A stretch of 38,472 nucleotides of DNA from Saprospiraceae bacterium (GCA_029263015.1 JAJCYI010000050.1:1-38472); one strand, 5' to 3'. Positions 27,201-35,262 are shown, counted from the first letter of the stretch. Notes: generated from the sequence alone by a model not told the origin. Numbers and translations are program-made.

Positions 27201-28445
27201 CTATTGGACAAAAACAAGTTTGAAAAAATCCTCCATAATTTCCTCTCCAATGCGCTAAAGTTTACCCCTCCCGAGGGTTTGGTAAAATTGACCATCAAAG
27301 AAAAAGGAACCAATCTTATAATAAAGGTAAAAGATACTGGCCCAGGCATCCACCCTGATGACCTGCCTTTTGTGTTCGACCGTTTTTACCAAGCCAAACA
27401 AACCAGTAAAATGGAAAAGGGTGGCACCGGCATCGGGCTTTCGCTGTGCAAAGAACTGGCGGAATTGTTGGGCGGCAAAGTCTGGGTAAAAAGTGAACTG
27501 GGCAAAGGAAGCAGTTTTTATTTTGAGTTTCCTAAGAAAGCAGTACTTGGCGAAGTTCAGTTGGCAGTTGGCAGTCGGCAGACAGCAGAGCGTGATCTTC
27601 TATTTGAGCTAGCTACTCCAAAAACGGACAAAGCTGTTTTGCCCGACACAGACCAACAAGCCAACAAATCAACAATTTTGATTATAGAGGACAACCAAGA
27701 CCTCAGAGAATATCTCAAATTCCTGCTCTCCGATTACAAGGTCATCGCCGCTGAAAACGGAAAAGTGGGCCTCGACTGCTTACTGCAGACTGCCAACTGC
27801 CAACTAATCATCAGTGACCTGATGATGCCCGTCATGGATGGTTTTGAATTTTTGGAAAAGGTAAAATCTGATGATCGGTGGCGGCACATCCCAGTGATAA
27901 TGCTCACCGCAAAGGTAAACATCAAATCCAAGCTCAATGCTTTGCGTATCGGAGTAGATGATTATTTGAACAAACCTTTTGAAGAGGAAGAATTGAAAGC
28001 TCGGATCGAAAACCTTTTGAGAAATTATCGGGAAAGGATGCTATTGTTTTCACAAAAGGACGGGTCAAATATCGGAATGGAAGAACCGGAATCAGAGGCC
28101 AGCAACCTCCCCGTAATTGCCCAGGCAGACGCCAAATGGCTGGAGGAGGTCGAAGAAGTTTTAAATAAATTTTTACCTGAATATAATTTGAATATGGACC
28201 GGGTGGCAGAAGAACTCTATATAAGCCACCGTCAATTCAGCCGAAAACTCAAAAGGCTGACCGGGTTGACGGCCAGTCAATACCTGCAGGAAATGCGCCT
28301 CCATAAAGCAAAAGAAGTGCTCCTCATCGGAAAATACAAAACCATAAAAGAGGTTTCATTCGCCGTCGGTTTTAAAGATACCCGCTATTTTTCAGACTTG
28401 TTCCAAACCCATTTTGGGATCAAAGCTTCTTCCCATCTAAGGTGA
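24285..28445 (+). CDS. Hybrid two-component sensor/AraC-type regulator
   Basis: The 1386-residue one-protein signalling system (HTCS type) spans the inner membrane. In order it has a signal segment (1-21), two-propeller reg_prop repeats (about 30-720), a Y_Y_Y domain (about 735-800) and a membrane helix (about 801-825). Then come HisKA with phospho-His871 (FANVSHELRTPLT), HATPase (N-box near 985, DTGPG and GTGIGLSLC), a receiver with Asp1178 (IISDLMMPVMDG), and an AraC HTH (about 1290-1386). TTG at 24285 is the only usable start after an in-frame TAA at 24270, and it yields a proper signal peptide. Two heptamer arrays interrupt it: in the kinase-receiver linker (QLAVGSRQTA) and inside the receiver (LLQTANCQL). 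Probable targets include the adjacent T9SS gene. Confidence 0.93.
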   Translation: MKIFSAKWICVFWLFPNIFFGQGFTIDVQHYGIEEGLSHRNVHFAHQDKRGLMWFGTDYGLNRFDGYNFKWITKEKHGLQSNKIEKALEDKDGLMWLMYGSTMVYADRSPYVEGIDIFNPETEEVTPFETFFKDKPKLSPKNIHSFTQKDKGELTFLTKDSQLVTYNEKNGFDSVPLQNQYYFIKGFHWSANGYFWMNARKENNPDSQVFVIALNQKGEEVYAIPVAKEFRVVFFYKSKTSPNEKWISLVHNHVHSIFQFEEATPQGQVVSNSDGSLFTKLNLDFIHFDKIAGYTDDDNHSWFFSNDGFYLLDKNLEQVHQLNDQYPDIAYAYHIYIDRQGKTWVSTQFGVYLITLKPNHFTKILNQKNEVFPVRGLALDDDNGLWVVNESIPNLWKASLSADKKNISKVETSNNPIDGERLFFGGRHYPLHKSKSGDIIYSPGKYYLKKINPDNYFSHTYRSVDTTLSIGDTWSIFMDSQNKIWTGNSNGYIGFTEKDSIHYFPLLEASVADLLIYQFIENGQTLWVVSEAGLFLLDKPSRKINERYWSGGNGKYKLPFDKLYHAFQDSEYSFWLGTSGNGLIHFNIKTGEYEQFTKADGLSNNVIYAVYPDDYNNLWLTSDYGIMRFNKTTRQVKSYLTKDGITHNEFNRISHHQSGDGTLFFGGLNGVTAFHPKDFQSDSIIANTPLIISNFQQFVGDENKLTDKTNELLIQNKIVLAPNDPFFRLEFALLTFEDADKVHYAYQIEGIDQDWIYQKENYIRINRLQYGNHTLHIKGQSSTGQWSDNKLNLNVLVLKPFYLQTWFLIVAGLIFLISGPLVFKWRTSQLIKQKAKLEEEVAMRTETIREQAEELKSLERLKSRFFANVSHELRTPLTLLLGPINSLLKRRREDETDRKLLQFAQRNGQQLKKLINEILDLSKLEDNKLQVEEEPVQFYEYIKDQSAQFHSFGASEQVHFEVDYQADRSQYILLDKNKFEKILHNFLSNALKFTPPEGLVKLTIKEKGTNLIIKVKDTGPGIHPDDLPFVFDRFYQAKQTSKMEKGGTGIGLSLCKELAELLGGKVWVKSELGKGSSFYFEFPKKAVLGEVQLAVGSRQTAERDLLFELATPKTDKAVLPDTDQQANKSTILIIEDNQDLREYLKFLLSDYKVIAAENGKVGLDCLLQTANCQLIISDLMMPVMDGFEFLEKVKSDDRWRHIPVIMLTAKVNIKSKLNALRIGVDDYLNKPFEEEELKARIENLLRNYRERMLLFSQKDGSNIGMEEPESEASNLPVIAQADAKWLEEVEEVLNKFLPEYNLNMDRVAEELYISHRQFSRKLKRLTGLTASQYLQEMRLHKAKEVLLIGKYKTIKEVSFAVGFKDTRYFSDLFQTHFGIKASSHLR
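27558..27588. repeat. In-frame heptamer array in the sensor kinase linker
   Basis: CAGTTGG, CAGTTGG, CAGTCGG, CAGACAG, CAG. It encodes QLAVGSRQTA between the ATPase and receiver domains. Its 18 bases at 27559-27576 are the exact inverse of 27788-27805. Confidence 0.85.
27774..27808. repeat. In-frame heptamer array inside the receiver domain
   Basis: Five units: GACTGCT, TACTGCA, GACTGCC, AACTGCC and AACTAAT. It encodes DCLLQTANCQLI immediately before the phospho-acceptor strand IISDLMMP, where receivers normally have a variable loop and the start of strand 3. Confidence 0.85.
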
Positions 28446-28946
28446 TTCCTTCCTAAAAATAGAGTTCTTTACGTAAATGTCCTGTTAACAACACAATGTT
28501 GTCCTGATCCTCGCATCTCCTCCTGCCTAACTTGCCATTGAATTTACACGGTTTTCCAAGGTCATTTTATTCTTCGGAGTAAGTTTCAATTTGCTGAAAA
28601 TCATCAGCAAAAAATAGGCTGACCTGGGCATTGACAATTTTTAAAGTGTCTATCGCCCAGGAAGGTCTTATTTGAATAGACACTTAAAAATTGTCACATG
28701 AAAAAGATTCATACACCTTTTCACCTAACCTGGCTATTTTCTTACCACGACGCTGCATTTAAACTGGTTCCACCCTAATAATAATCCATAGGAATATCAG
28801 GTAGCTTATCAGCGACTTGATATTTTATTCCCTGACCTTTTACGATTATTTCAATCATCTATTTCCATTATGCGAAGGAATTGGATAGGACATTCAATAC
28901 CCATTTCTTTCGCAACAGGAAATTTTAACTTTAAAACTTATCAATC
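28446..28946. other. Structured 501-base gap with interlocking inverted repeats
   Basis: No protein is supported on either strand. A hairpin TTTGCTGA/TCAGCAAA lies at 28590-28611. Two pairs of inverted segments interlock. P (28621-28629, GACCTGGGC) pairs with P' (28655-28667, a split inverse). Q (28632-28653) pairs with Q' (28676-28696), 21 base pairs with one bulge. The order P-Q-P'-Q' is that of a pseudoknot, or of two mutually exclusive hairpins. AATATCA/TGATATT flank about 28800. A structured leader of the next gene, a small RNA, or an element remnant are all possible. Confidence 0.5.
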
Positions 28947-30890
28947 ATGACATTTACAAAAATCAACGTAAATCCACTTATTAACAGTACTTTGCGAATT
29001 TCAAATCTTCAGCCATTTAGGAGAACATTTACTTTTTTGTTACTTTTTGTGGTATATACGCTAAGCCTATCGGCACAGCAGGGTGAGGCTCTCTGTTTCC
29101 AACATCACAGCAATGACCATGTTAATTTAGGTAATCTGGGAGGAGCCTTAGACGGAGTACAAAAATTCACAATTGAGGCTTGGTTAAACCCAAATGATCC
29201 CGATGCAATTGGGGGAGTGTTCCCAGGAATTTTTTCAAAAAGGGCTGGCGGAAATGGATTCGCACTTTACATACAAGCATCAGGATCAAGTAATCCCGGA
29301 GCTGTTACTGTATTGTGGCTTGGCAGCATAAATGCGGGTGGTATAACCTCAACACTTTTACCTCCGTTTACATGGACCCATGTAGCTTTTGTTTTTGATG
29401 GAACTCAGGCAAATGTTGCGGACAAAATGAAATTCTATTTTGATGGAGTACTGCAACCATCAACTTTCTTTTTAGACGCAAACACAGTAACTACTTTCCC
29501 CACGAATTCACATGATGCAATGATTGGCACACTGGAATCATCATCTAATCATTCTTGGCTTGGTTGTCTGGACGAAGTGCGTATTTGGAACGAAGCCCTT
29601 TCAGCATCTACTATTTCTGCACAAAAGGACATTTGTTTATCCGGGTCAGAGAGTGGTCTTATTGCTTATTATCAATTTGATGAAGGTATAGCAGGAGGCA
29701 ACAATGCGGGAGTTACCAATTTGCCTGATATGACATCAAATGGCAATGACGGATCCCTTTCTTCAAGTTTTGCCCTTTCAGGCACTATTTCTAACTGGAA
29801 CGCACCCGGCGGTATGTTATGTACGAGTTCTTGCCCAGATGATGACAACGATGGGGTTTGCAACGACGATGACAACTGTCCGTCAATAGCTAATGCCGGG
29901 CAAGAAGATGCTGACAGTGACGGCTTGGGGGATGTGTGCGACGACGACGACGACAATGACGGTTGCCTCGACGTAGACGATGCCAATCCATTAACAGCAA
30001 GCACAGATTCTGACGGAGACGGCGATGCCGATGATTGCGATGTTTGTCCGAATGATGCGGACAATGACATTGACGGCGACGGCGTATGTGGCGATGTGGA
30101 CAACTGCCCGACAACTGCCAATTCAGACCAGGCCGATGCGGATGGCGATGACGAGGGGGATGTCTGTGATGTGTGTCCTTACGACCCCGACAATGATGCA
30201 GACGGTGACGGTGTGTGCGGCGATGTTGACAACTGTCCAGCAGATGCCAATCCTCACCAGAAAGACCTTGATGCAGATGGTTTGGGCGATGCCTGCGATG
30301 CAACCGTGAGCGTCTGTGACGCCCTCGATGCACTCGCTGATTATGTGGAGTCGCTCAACCTACCAAACAATACCAAGAATTTCCTATTAAGTAAATTGGA
30401 CAAGGCAAGCGATAAATTCCAAAGTGGCAACAACAATGCAGCCATTGGCAACTTGACTGCCTTCATCAACAAGGTGAATGCAAAGACGCCAAGTCAGATT
30501 TCCCAAAGTGAGGCAGATGCATTGATTGCAACAGCCAATGCCATCATTAATGCCATCAACAATGGAAATACCAACTGTACCAACAGCCAAAACCTGATAA
30601 TCCAAGATGGCCCTGTGATTGCCAGCACATCAGCGGAAACAATTGGACTCAGGCTGTTCCCGAACCCTGCGGACAACAAGGTGAATATCCAATTAGATGG
30701 TATGGAGGGTATTGCCAACTTGGCAATTTATGACCAGTTCGGCAGGATAGTTTGGTCACAACAACTGGAAAAAGGACAGCTTTTCTTTAAAATTGACTTG
30801 TCCGGTAGCAAATTCGTCAATGGCATCTACTTTGTGCATGCCACTTCTGAAGGACAACGGCTTACGCAGAGATTGGTGATAGCTAAATAA
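28947..30890 (+). CDS. T9SS surface protein with LamG and thrombospondin type 3 repeats
   Basis: The 647-residue protein has an unusually long n-region and a signal peptide ending at LSLSAQ (about residue 44). A concanavalin/LamG-like jelly roll follows (about 48-255, from EALCFQHHSNDHVNLG to YYQFDEG). Next is an Asp-rich calcium-binding stalk of thrombospondin type 3 repeats (about 293-450, repeated DxDxDG and DNCP). A helical FIVAR-like segment comes next (about 455-515), then a type A T9SS domain (LRLFPNPADNKVNIQL ... GIYFVHATSEG). This is the layout of a cell-surface glycan-binding adhesin. It lies directly downstream of the hybrid regulator across a structured gap and ends with a clear terminator. 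Confidence 0.9.
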   Translation: MTFTKINVNPLINSTLRISNLQPFRRTFTFLLLFVVYTLSLSAQQGEALCFQHHSNDHVNLGNLGGALDGVQKFTIEAWLNPNDPDAIGGVFPGIFSKRAGGNGFALYIQASGSSNPGAVTVLWLGSINAGGITSTLLPPFTWTHVAFVFDGTQANVADKMKFYFDGVLQPSTFFLDANTVTTFPTNSHDAMIGTLESSSNHSWLGCLDEVRIWNEALSASTISAQKDICLSGSESGLIAYYQFDEGIAGGNNAGVTNLPDMTSNGNDGSLSSSFALSGTISNWNAPGGMLCTSSCPDDDNDGVCNDDDNCPSIANAGQEDADSDGLGDVCDDDDDNDGCLDVDDANPLTASTDSDGDGDADDCDVCPNDADNDIDGDGVCGDVDNCPTTANSDQADADGDDEGDVCDVCPYDPDNDADGDGVCGDVDNCPADANPHQKDLDADGLGDACDATVSVCDALDALADYVESLNLPNNTKNFLLSKLDKASDKFQSGNNNAAIGNLTAFINKVNAKTPSQISQSEADALIATANAIINAINNGNTNCTNSQNLIIQDGPVIASTSAETIGLRLFPNPADNKVNIQLDGMEGIANLAIYDQFGRIVWSQQLEKGQLFFKIDLSGSKFVNGIYFVHATSEGQRLTQRLVIAK

Positions 30891-30920
30891 AGTTATCGAA
30901 CTGAAGCCCGTTAGAACCTT

Positions 30921-30955
30921 GAGGGGATGGCATTGAGCCATCCCCTCATTTTTTC
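30921..30955 (+). terminator. Rho-independent terminator of the adhesin gene
   Basis: An 11-base-pair perfect stem GAGGGGATGGC/GCCATCCCCTC with loop ATTGA is followed by ATTTTTTC, 30 bases after the stop codon. Confidence 0.9.
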
Positions 30956-31083
30956 TGCATAGTGCCACATGAAGACATTTGACTGATTCTTTTTCACTTT
31001 GAAAACAGATAGCAATCATTCCCAAAAGTAAAGCAGTTGAAATGCGGGAAGTGGTAGCATTTTTTTACAAATATCTCAAAACC

Positions 31084-33180
31084 TCAATAACCCCCAAAAT
31101 ACCGCCGTAAAAACCACTCCACCGACAGCAGCCCCATGAGCAGGAAGAAAATCCATTTCACATTGATGATCGAGCGGGTACGGGTAGAGGAATAGATGAT
31201 AGGCTTGATGTCTTTTTCCGAGAGGGAGATGCCCAGTTCAGCTAATTGGTTTTGGTAAAAGACGTCGCCGCCATATTCCCGGCTCAGGTTTCGGAGCATG
31301 GCATGGTCGGCAGTTGTTTCGTATAGTTCGAGCTGGATGGGCTGTACGGTAAATTGGCCATTGTAATTGAGGTTCTGACCGTTGTAATTGACATTGCCAC
31401 GGAAGCGGTAAGCGCCAACTGGCAGCACTCCAGCAGACAGCGTATATGCGTTTGTTGTTCTATTGAAAGTGAAATTGAAGTCCCTGCCCTCGGCATCGGT
31501 AACGGTCAAGCTCACATCTGGATCGTTGATGAGTTCGTAACTTTCATTGTAAAGTTCCGCATCGAAAATGACGGGTTCATTTTCATCAAAAATGTTTTTG
31601 CTCAACGAAACCCGGAAACGGCGCTTGTCTGTTTTCAAGGTTGCATACTGGAAATTTTTGCCGATCAACTCCTCAAAAATATTGTGGTTCTGGTGCTGCA
31701 TATAATCGAACAGCCGCCAACGCCAAATGCCTTCTGCTGCCAGTACAGCTATTTTCACCTCGTTTTCCTCACCAAAAAGCAACAGTGGATATTTGGTATC
31801 AATTTTCCCAATGCGCTGATAAAGAAGTATTTGAGCGTCGCCCCTGGCTTTAAAATCCCCAAAAGGGGCAACCAGCGGATTGAATGTCGGCAGGTTGTTG
31901 CGCAAGTTGTCATCAATGGTAAACAGGTTGAAATCATTGCTGAGAATGCCTTGGACATCGTTGGTGTTCCTGATGTCCCCCTGGATGGTGAGCAATGGTT
32001 GCACGGTATTGAAACGGGACAGGTTGGTCTGCGTGCCAACAATGAACATGCGAGGGATTTTACGGCTGTTCATCACATTTAGCACACTGGAAATATCACT
32101 TTGCACGCTCGGCAAATTGTGCAGCACCACAAAATCAAAATCCGCCACCTTGTCTTTCATCTTGTTGATGTAATTGACGGTGACCTGGTAGTTCTTGTTT
32201 TTTTCGAGCACTTGCCGCAAGGCGGAAATATCTGGGTGAGGGGAATTTGCCAACAACAAAAGCTTTTGCCTGGCATCCAGCACATCTACAAAAATCTCTT
32301 TGACATTGTTGCCGGCAGTCGCTTCTCCAGCAATCCGGCTCAGCGAAATGCGATATCGCTGCACACCACTTTCGTTAGCGTCCAGCACAATTTCCCGAGT
32401 GGTGAAGAAGTCGTTTTTATCAATGGCAATAGGAATGTCCTGCAATTTGCGCCGATCGTTGCCGACCATTTTGGAAACGGTAACGGTGGTATTGCTGCCG
32501 ACAGCGTTGCGGGCTGCCACATCTATTTGCACGCTGAATTTATCACCCAAGTAGGCTATTTTATTATGGAAAACCCGTTTGAGAATAAGATCCTTTTTGA
32601 GCGTTGTATCGCCCAAGGCAATCGTGTAAACAGGTACATTTAATTTTGCCCCGGCATATAATGGATTACTCCCTTCATTATAAATACCGTCTGTTGCCAT
32701 AACTACTGCCCCAAGGTTCTGATTGCCGTACAAGTCGCCAATATCAGAGATTACTTTTGATAGGTTGGATATTTTATCCCCAAGCTCAAAATCGACCCCT
32801 TCCCGAACATCGCTGCCAAAAGCGTATTCTTTTACCTCGTATTTTTCCTCAAGGTTGGTTTTCAGTCCCCCCCAGCTGGTCCGATAAGCCGCCAGGCCTT
32901 CTTCAGCAAAAGCAGTACCGATCGATTCGGATTGGTCTTGCGCCAGCACCACAACAGGTTTTTTAGTTTCTGTAATCAGGGATTTTAATAGTGGTTTTAA
33001 TAGAAGGAAAGCCAGAAGGGTAACAGCCAGAAAACGCACAACGCCCAATATTTTATGCAGATTGGGATATTGTTCCACAAAAGTCCGGTCTTTGTAATAG
33101 AGTCCCAGCGCATAAACAAGGCCACAGGCTACGCAAAGCAATATGTACCAGGCTGGGTATTGAAAACTAAGATTTTCCAT
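31084..33180 (-). CDS. VWA-like membrane protein
   Basis: The 698-residue protein has two N-terminal membrane helices (about 8-28 and 44-66), a large periplasmic region and a C-terminal helix (FFLLMGLLSVEWFLRRYFGGY). A von Willebrand A-like domain begins at LAQDQSESIG with the metal-site pattern DxSxS (Asp82, Ser84, Ser86). A glutamine-amidotransferase-like middle (about 300-420) and a beta-sandwich follow, the layout of large BatA/VWA-type proteins of this phylum. Such proteins are thought to work with MoxR-type ATPases in envelope processes, but no ATPase is adjacent. A long plus-strand open frame across its middle (31354-32082) is a shadow. Confidence 0.85.
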   Translation of the reverse strand: MENLSFQYPAWYILLCVACGLVYALGLYYKDRTFVEQYPNLHKILGVVRFLAVTLLAFLLLKPLLKSLITETKKPVVVLAQDQSESIGTAFAEEGLAAYRTSWGGLKTNLEEKYEVKEYAFGSDVREGVDFELGDKISNLSKVISDIGDLYGNQNLGAVVMATDGIYNEGSNPLYAGAKLNVPVYTIALGDTTLKKDLILKRVFHNKIAYLGDKFSVQIDVAARNAVGSNTTVTVSKMVGNDRRKLQDIPIAIDKNDFFTTREIVLDANESGVQRYRISLSRIAGEATAGNNVKEIFVDVLDARQKLLLLANSPHPDISALRQVLEKNKNYQVTVNYINKMKDKVADFDFVVLHNLPSVQSDISSVLNVMNSRKIPRMFIVGTQTNLSRFNTVQPLLTIQGDIRNTNDVQGILSNDFNLFTIDDNLRNNLPTFNPLVAPFGDFKARGDAQILLYQRIGKIDTKYPLLLFGEENEVKIAVLAAEGIWRWRLFDYMQHQNHNIFEELIGKNFQYATLKTDKRRFRVSLSKNIFDENEPVIFDAELYNESYELINDPDVSLTVTDAEGRDFNFTFNRTTNAYTLSAGVLPVGAYRFRGNVNYNGQNLNYNGQFTVQPIQLELYETTADHAMLRNLSREYGGDVFYQNQLAELGISLSEKDIKPIIYSSTRTRSIINVKWIFFLLMGLLSVEWFLRRYFGGY

Positions 33181-33204
33181 TAAAGGTTGGTTTACTGGTG
33201 TAAC

Positions 33205-33228
33205 GGTTTATAGGTTTATAAGTTTATG
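33205..33228. repeat. 8-base array before the VWA-like gene
   Basis: Two GGTTTATA and one AGTTTATG. In the sense of the minus-strand gene they read TATAAACC, the 5'-type orientation. Confidence 0.55.
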
Positions 33229-33417
33229 GTTCAAGGCATTCCAATTTACCTTGCACCGATTTGCCGATACACCAAAAAAAGAACGGCAATAGTAAGGTCT
33301 CGTTGCTTTTTTCGCAAACTTTTTGCAACAGAGAGTTAGAATAGCGTTAAAACAATGTCCCGTAACCTACGTTAGTTTATTTTGATTTCCTGTTTTTGAT
33401 AAATAACAACCATTACA

Positions 33418-34707
33418 ATGTTTAAGAAATCCCTGTTTGCAACTATTTTATTTATTTGTTTTTTCCTGAAAATGAATGCATCCATGATCCTCCTCCCCAT
33501 GGATCTGGAACAAAAGAACCACCTCAAAGCCTACGGCATCACTTTTTGGATACTTGATCTGGATGTGGAAGCCTGGTGGCTGCTCAATTATCGGGGCGGC
33601 AGTTTTGCATTTCCCCACTCCCTTGCCTTTGAAAAAGAATGCCAGACCCGGGGCGTCAGTTTTGAGGTCATGCCCGACGCTGCGTTCAACCGCATCCTAG
33701 ATGAAATTGCACAACCTGAAGTCAATATGGATGTGATGAAATTGGAGAAAGCCCCGAAAGTCGCCGTTTACACGCCTTCTGAAGGTTTCAAGACCCAAAA
33801 AGGAGAACAGATACAACCCTGGGACGATGCAGTTACCTTGGTCTTGCAATACGCCGAAATCCCGTTCGATAAGATTTATGATGATGAAGTGATGAGCGAC
33901 AAACTGATTGAATACGATTGGTTACACCTCCATCACGAGGATTTTACGGGACAATACGGTAAGTTTTATGCTGGCTATCACTCCCAGATTTGGTACAAGG
34001 AAAACCAGGAACTATCTGAATCGATTGCCCGCAGCCACGGCTTTGAAAAAGTTTCGCAACTCAAATTGGCAGTTGTCAAAAAAATAAAGGAATATGTGAT
34101 CGGCGGTGGTTTTATGTTTGCCATGTGCTCGGCCACTGATACTTATGACATTGCACTTGCTGCCGACGGGGTTGATATTGTGGATAAATATTATGACGGC
34201 GATGCGCCTGATCCTGGCGCCCAGCAGAAACTTAATTTTGATAAAACTTTTGCTTTTGAAAATTTTCAGTTGGTTAAAAATGCATTGGAATATGAGCATT
34301 CCACCATCGACAACCACTATGGCCGGAACATTAATCCAGAACAGGATTATTTTACACTGTTCGACTTTTCCGCAAAATGGGACCCCGTACCAACCATGCT
34401 GACCCAATGCCATACCCGCACCGTGAAAGGGTTCATGGGGCAAGCTACTTCCTTTCGCAAAGAGCACATAAAATCAAGTGTACTGGTCATGGGCGAAAAC
34501 AAACCTATGAACGAGGCCAGGTATATCCACAGTCCTGTCGGGCAAGGTTTTTTCACCTTTTATGGGGGCCACGATCCAGAGGATTACCGCCATTATGTTC
34601 ACGACCCCGACACTGACCTGAACCTCCACCCGCAGTCCCCTGGTTACCGATTGATATTGAACAACGTACTGTTCCCAGCTGCAAAGAAAAAGAAAAGGAA
34701 AACATAA
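33418..34707 (+). CDS. Conserved exported protein, often labelled asparagine synthetase B
   Basis: The 429-residue protein has a signal peptide (ending near MNAS, about 22). It matches, from memory, a strongly conserved Bacteroidota family. Landmarks are LKAYGITFW, LLNYRGGSF, RGVSFEVM, WDDAVTLVLQYAEIPFD, YDWLHLHHEDFTGQYGKF, GGGFMFAMCSATDT, GFFTFYGGHDPEDY and the ending LFPAAKKKKRKT. Databases often call it asparagine synthetase B. It lacks the N-terminal nucleophilic Cys2 and the SGGxDS ATP-pyrophosphatase loop of that enzyme, so the label is unsafe. GGGFMFAMCSATD and HHEDF suggest a class I amidotransferase-like fold. The function is unknown, and it is probably periplasmic. Confidence 0.8.
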   Translation: MFKKSLFATILFICFFLKMNASMILLPMDLEQKNHLKAYGITFWILDLDVEAWWLLNYRGGSFAFPHSLAFEKECQTRGVSFEVMPDAAFNRILDEIAQPEVNMDVMKLEKAPKVAVYTPSEGFKTQKGEQIQPWDDAVTLVLQYAEIPFDKIYDDEVMSDKLIEYDWLHLHHEDFTGQYGKFYAGYHSQIWYKENQELSESIARSHGFEKVSQLKLAVVKKIKEYVIGGGFMFAMCSATDTYDIALAADGVDIVDKYYDGDAPDPGAQQKLNFDKTFAFENFQLVKNALEYEHSTIDNHYGRNINPEQDYFTLFDFSAKWDPVPTMLTQCHTRTVKGFMGQATSFRKEHIKSSVLVMGENKPMNEARYIHSPVGQGFFTFYGGHDPEDYRHYVHDPDTDLNLHPQSPGYRLILNNVLFPAAKKKKRKT

Positions 34708-34710
34708 GGA

Positions 34711-34766
34711 TTGATGAATTATGAGTGATGATTTATATAAATCATCACTCATAAATTATAAATCAA
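34711..34766. repeat. Palindromic 7-base array between convergent genes
   Basis: Eight in-phase units: TTGATGA, ATTATGA, GTGATGA, TTTATAT, AAATCAT, CACTCAT, AAATTAT and AAATCAA. The right half is the inverse of the left. The stop of the minus-strand gene (34763-34765) lies inside it. Confidence 0.9.
34719..34754. terminator. 36-base perfect palindrome, probable bidirectional terminator
   Basis: Two 18-base arms (34719-34736 and 34737-34754) are exactly complementary with no spacer. Pairing continues imperfectly for five more bases. The position between two convergent stops fits transcription termination in both directions. Confidence 0.65.
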
Positions 34767-35227
34767 AATTCTTTCACTGGCAATTTCTCATGGATTTCAG
34801 TCACCTTCATCAATGCTGCTGATCCGTACCAAGGGTGCAGTTCCATCACCAAACTACCTGCCTGAATAGCAGGGTCAGACTTGGTTAATTTTTTTGCTTC
34901 CTCAATTGTTTTTACATTAAAAATATAAATACCACGGATATCTCCGCTATCCAAAAAAGGGCCAGCAAGTACCAGCGTTCCTTCTTCTGCCATTCGGCCA
35001 ATATTCTCGAGATGGGCTTTTTGTAATTCGGCAGCTTCAGCAGGTGAGCGGTCACGGTTGGGGCCACGTTTTAAAAAAGCCATGACATATTGTTTCATGC
35101 CATATTCGTCGGCATCTAATTCTTGTGCAAGCGCCGTGTCCCTTTCCATGGTTTCATTGTTTTGAGAAAATAATAAAACTGGGAACAACAAAATCAAAAT
35201 AAATGATTGAAAGTATTTCATATTCAT
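34763..35227 (-). CDS. Exported YCII-domain protein
   Basis: The 154-residue protein has a signal peptide (MKYFQSFILILLFPVLLFSQ). The YCII-related alpha/beta-barrel domain covers about residues 40-140. It contains MAFLKRGPNRDRS, HLENIGRMAEEGTLVLAGPFLDSGDIRGIYIF, an EEAKKLTKSDPAIQAG segment and HPWYGS near the end. The order matches YciI-like proteins, of unknown catalytic role and usually cytoplasmic, so export is notable. The start is ATG at 35227 or 35221 (MNMKYF). The stop is supplied by the palindromic array. Confidence 0.85.
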   Translation of the reverse strand: MNMKYFQSFILILLFPVLLFSQNNETMERDTALAQELDADEYGMKQYVMAFLKRGPNRDRSPAEAAELQKAHLENIGRMAEEGTLVLAGPFLDSGDIRGIYIFNVKTIEEAKKLTKSDPAIQAGSLVMELHPWYGSAALMKVTEIHEKLPVKEF

Positions 35228-35262
35228 TATTTATTTAGAATAAATTAGTTAGTTAAAGTTGA

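Noticed and set aside
28870-28950. 26-residue frame ending in an ATGA overlap with the adhesin gene
   Set aside because: Possible leader peptide, but it has no family resemblance, no regulatory codon pattern and no clear ribosome site. An ATGA overlap can arise by chance.
31354-32082. 242-residue plus-strand open frame
   Set aside because: It lies fully antisense to the VWA-like gene, which has membrane helices and a metal-site motif. The antisense frame has no recognisable domain or upstream signal.
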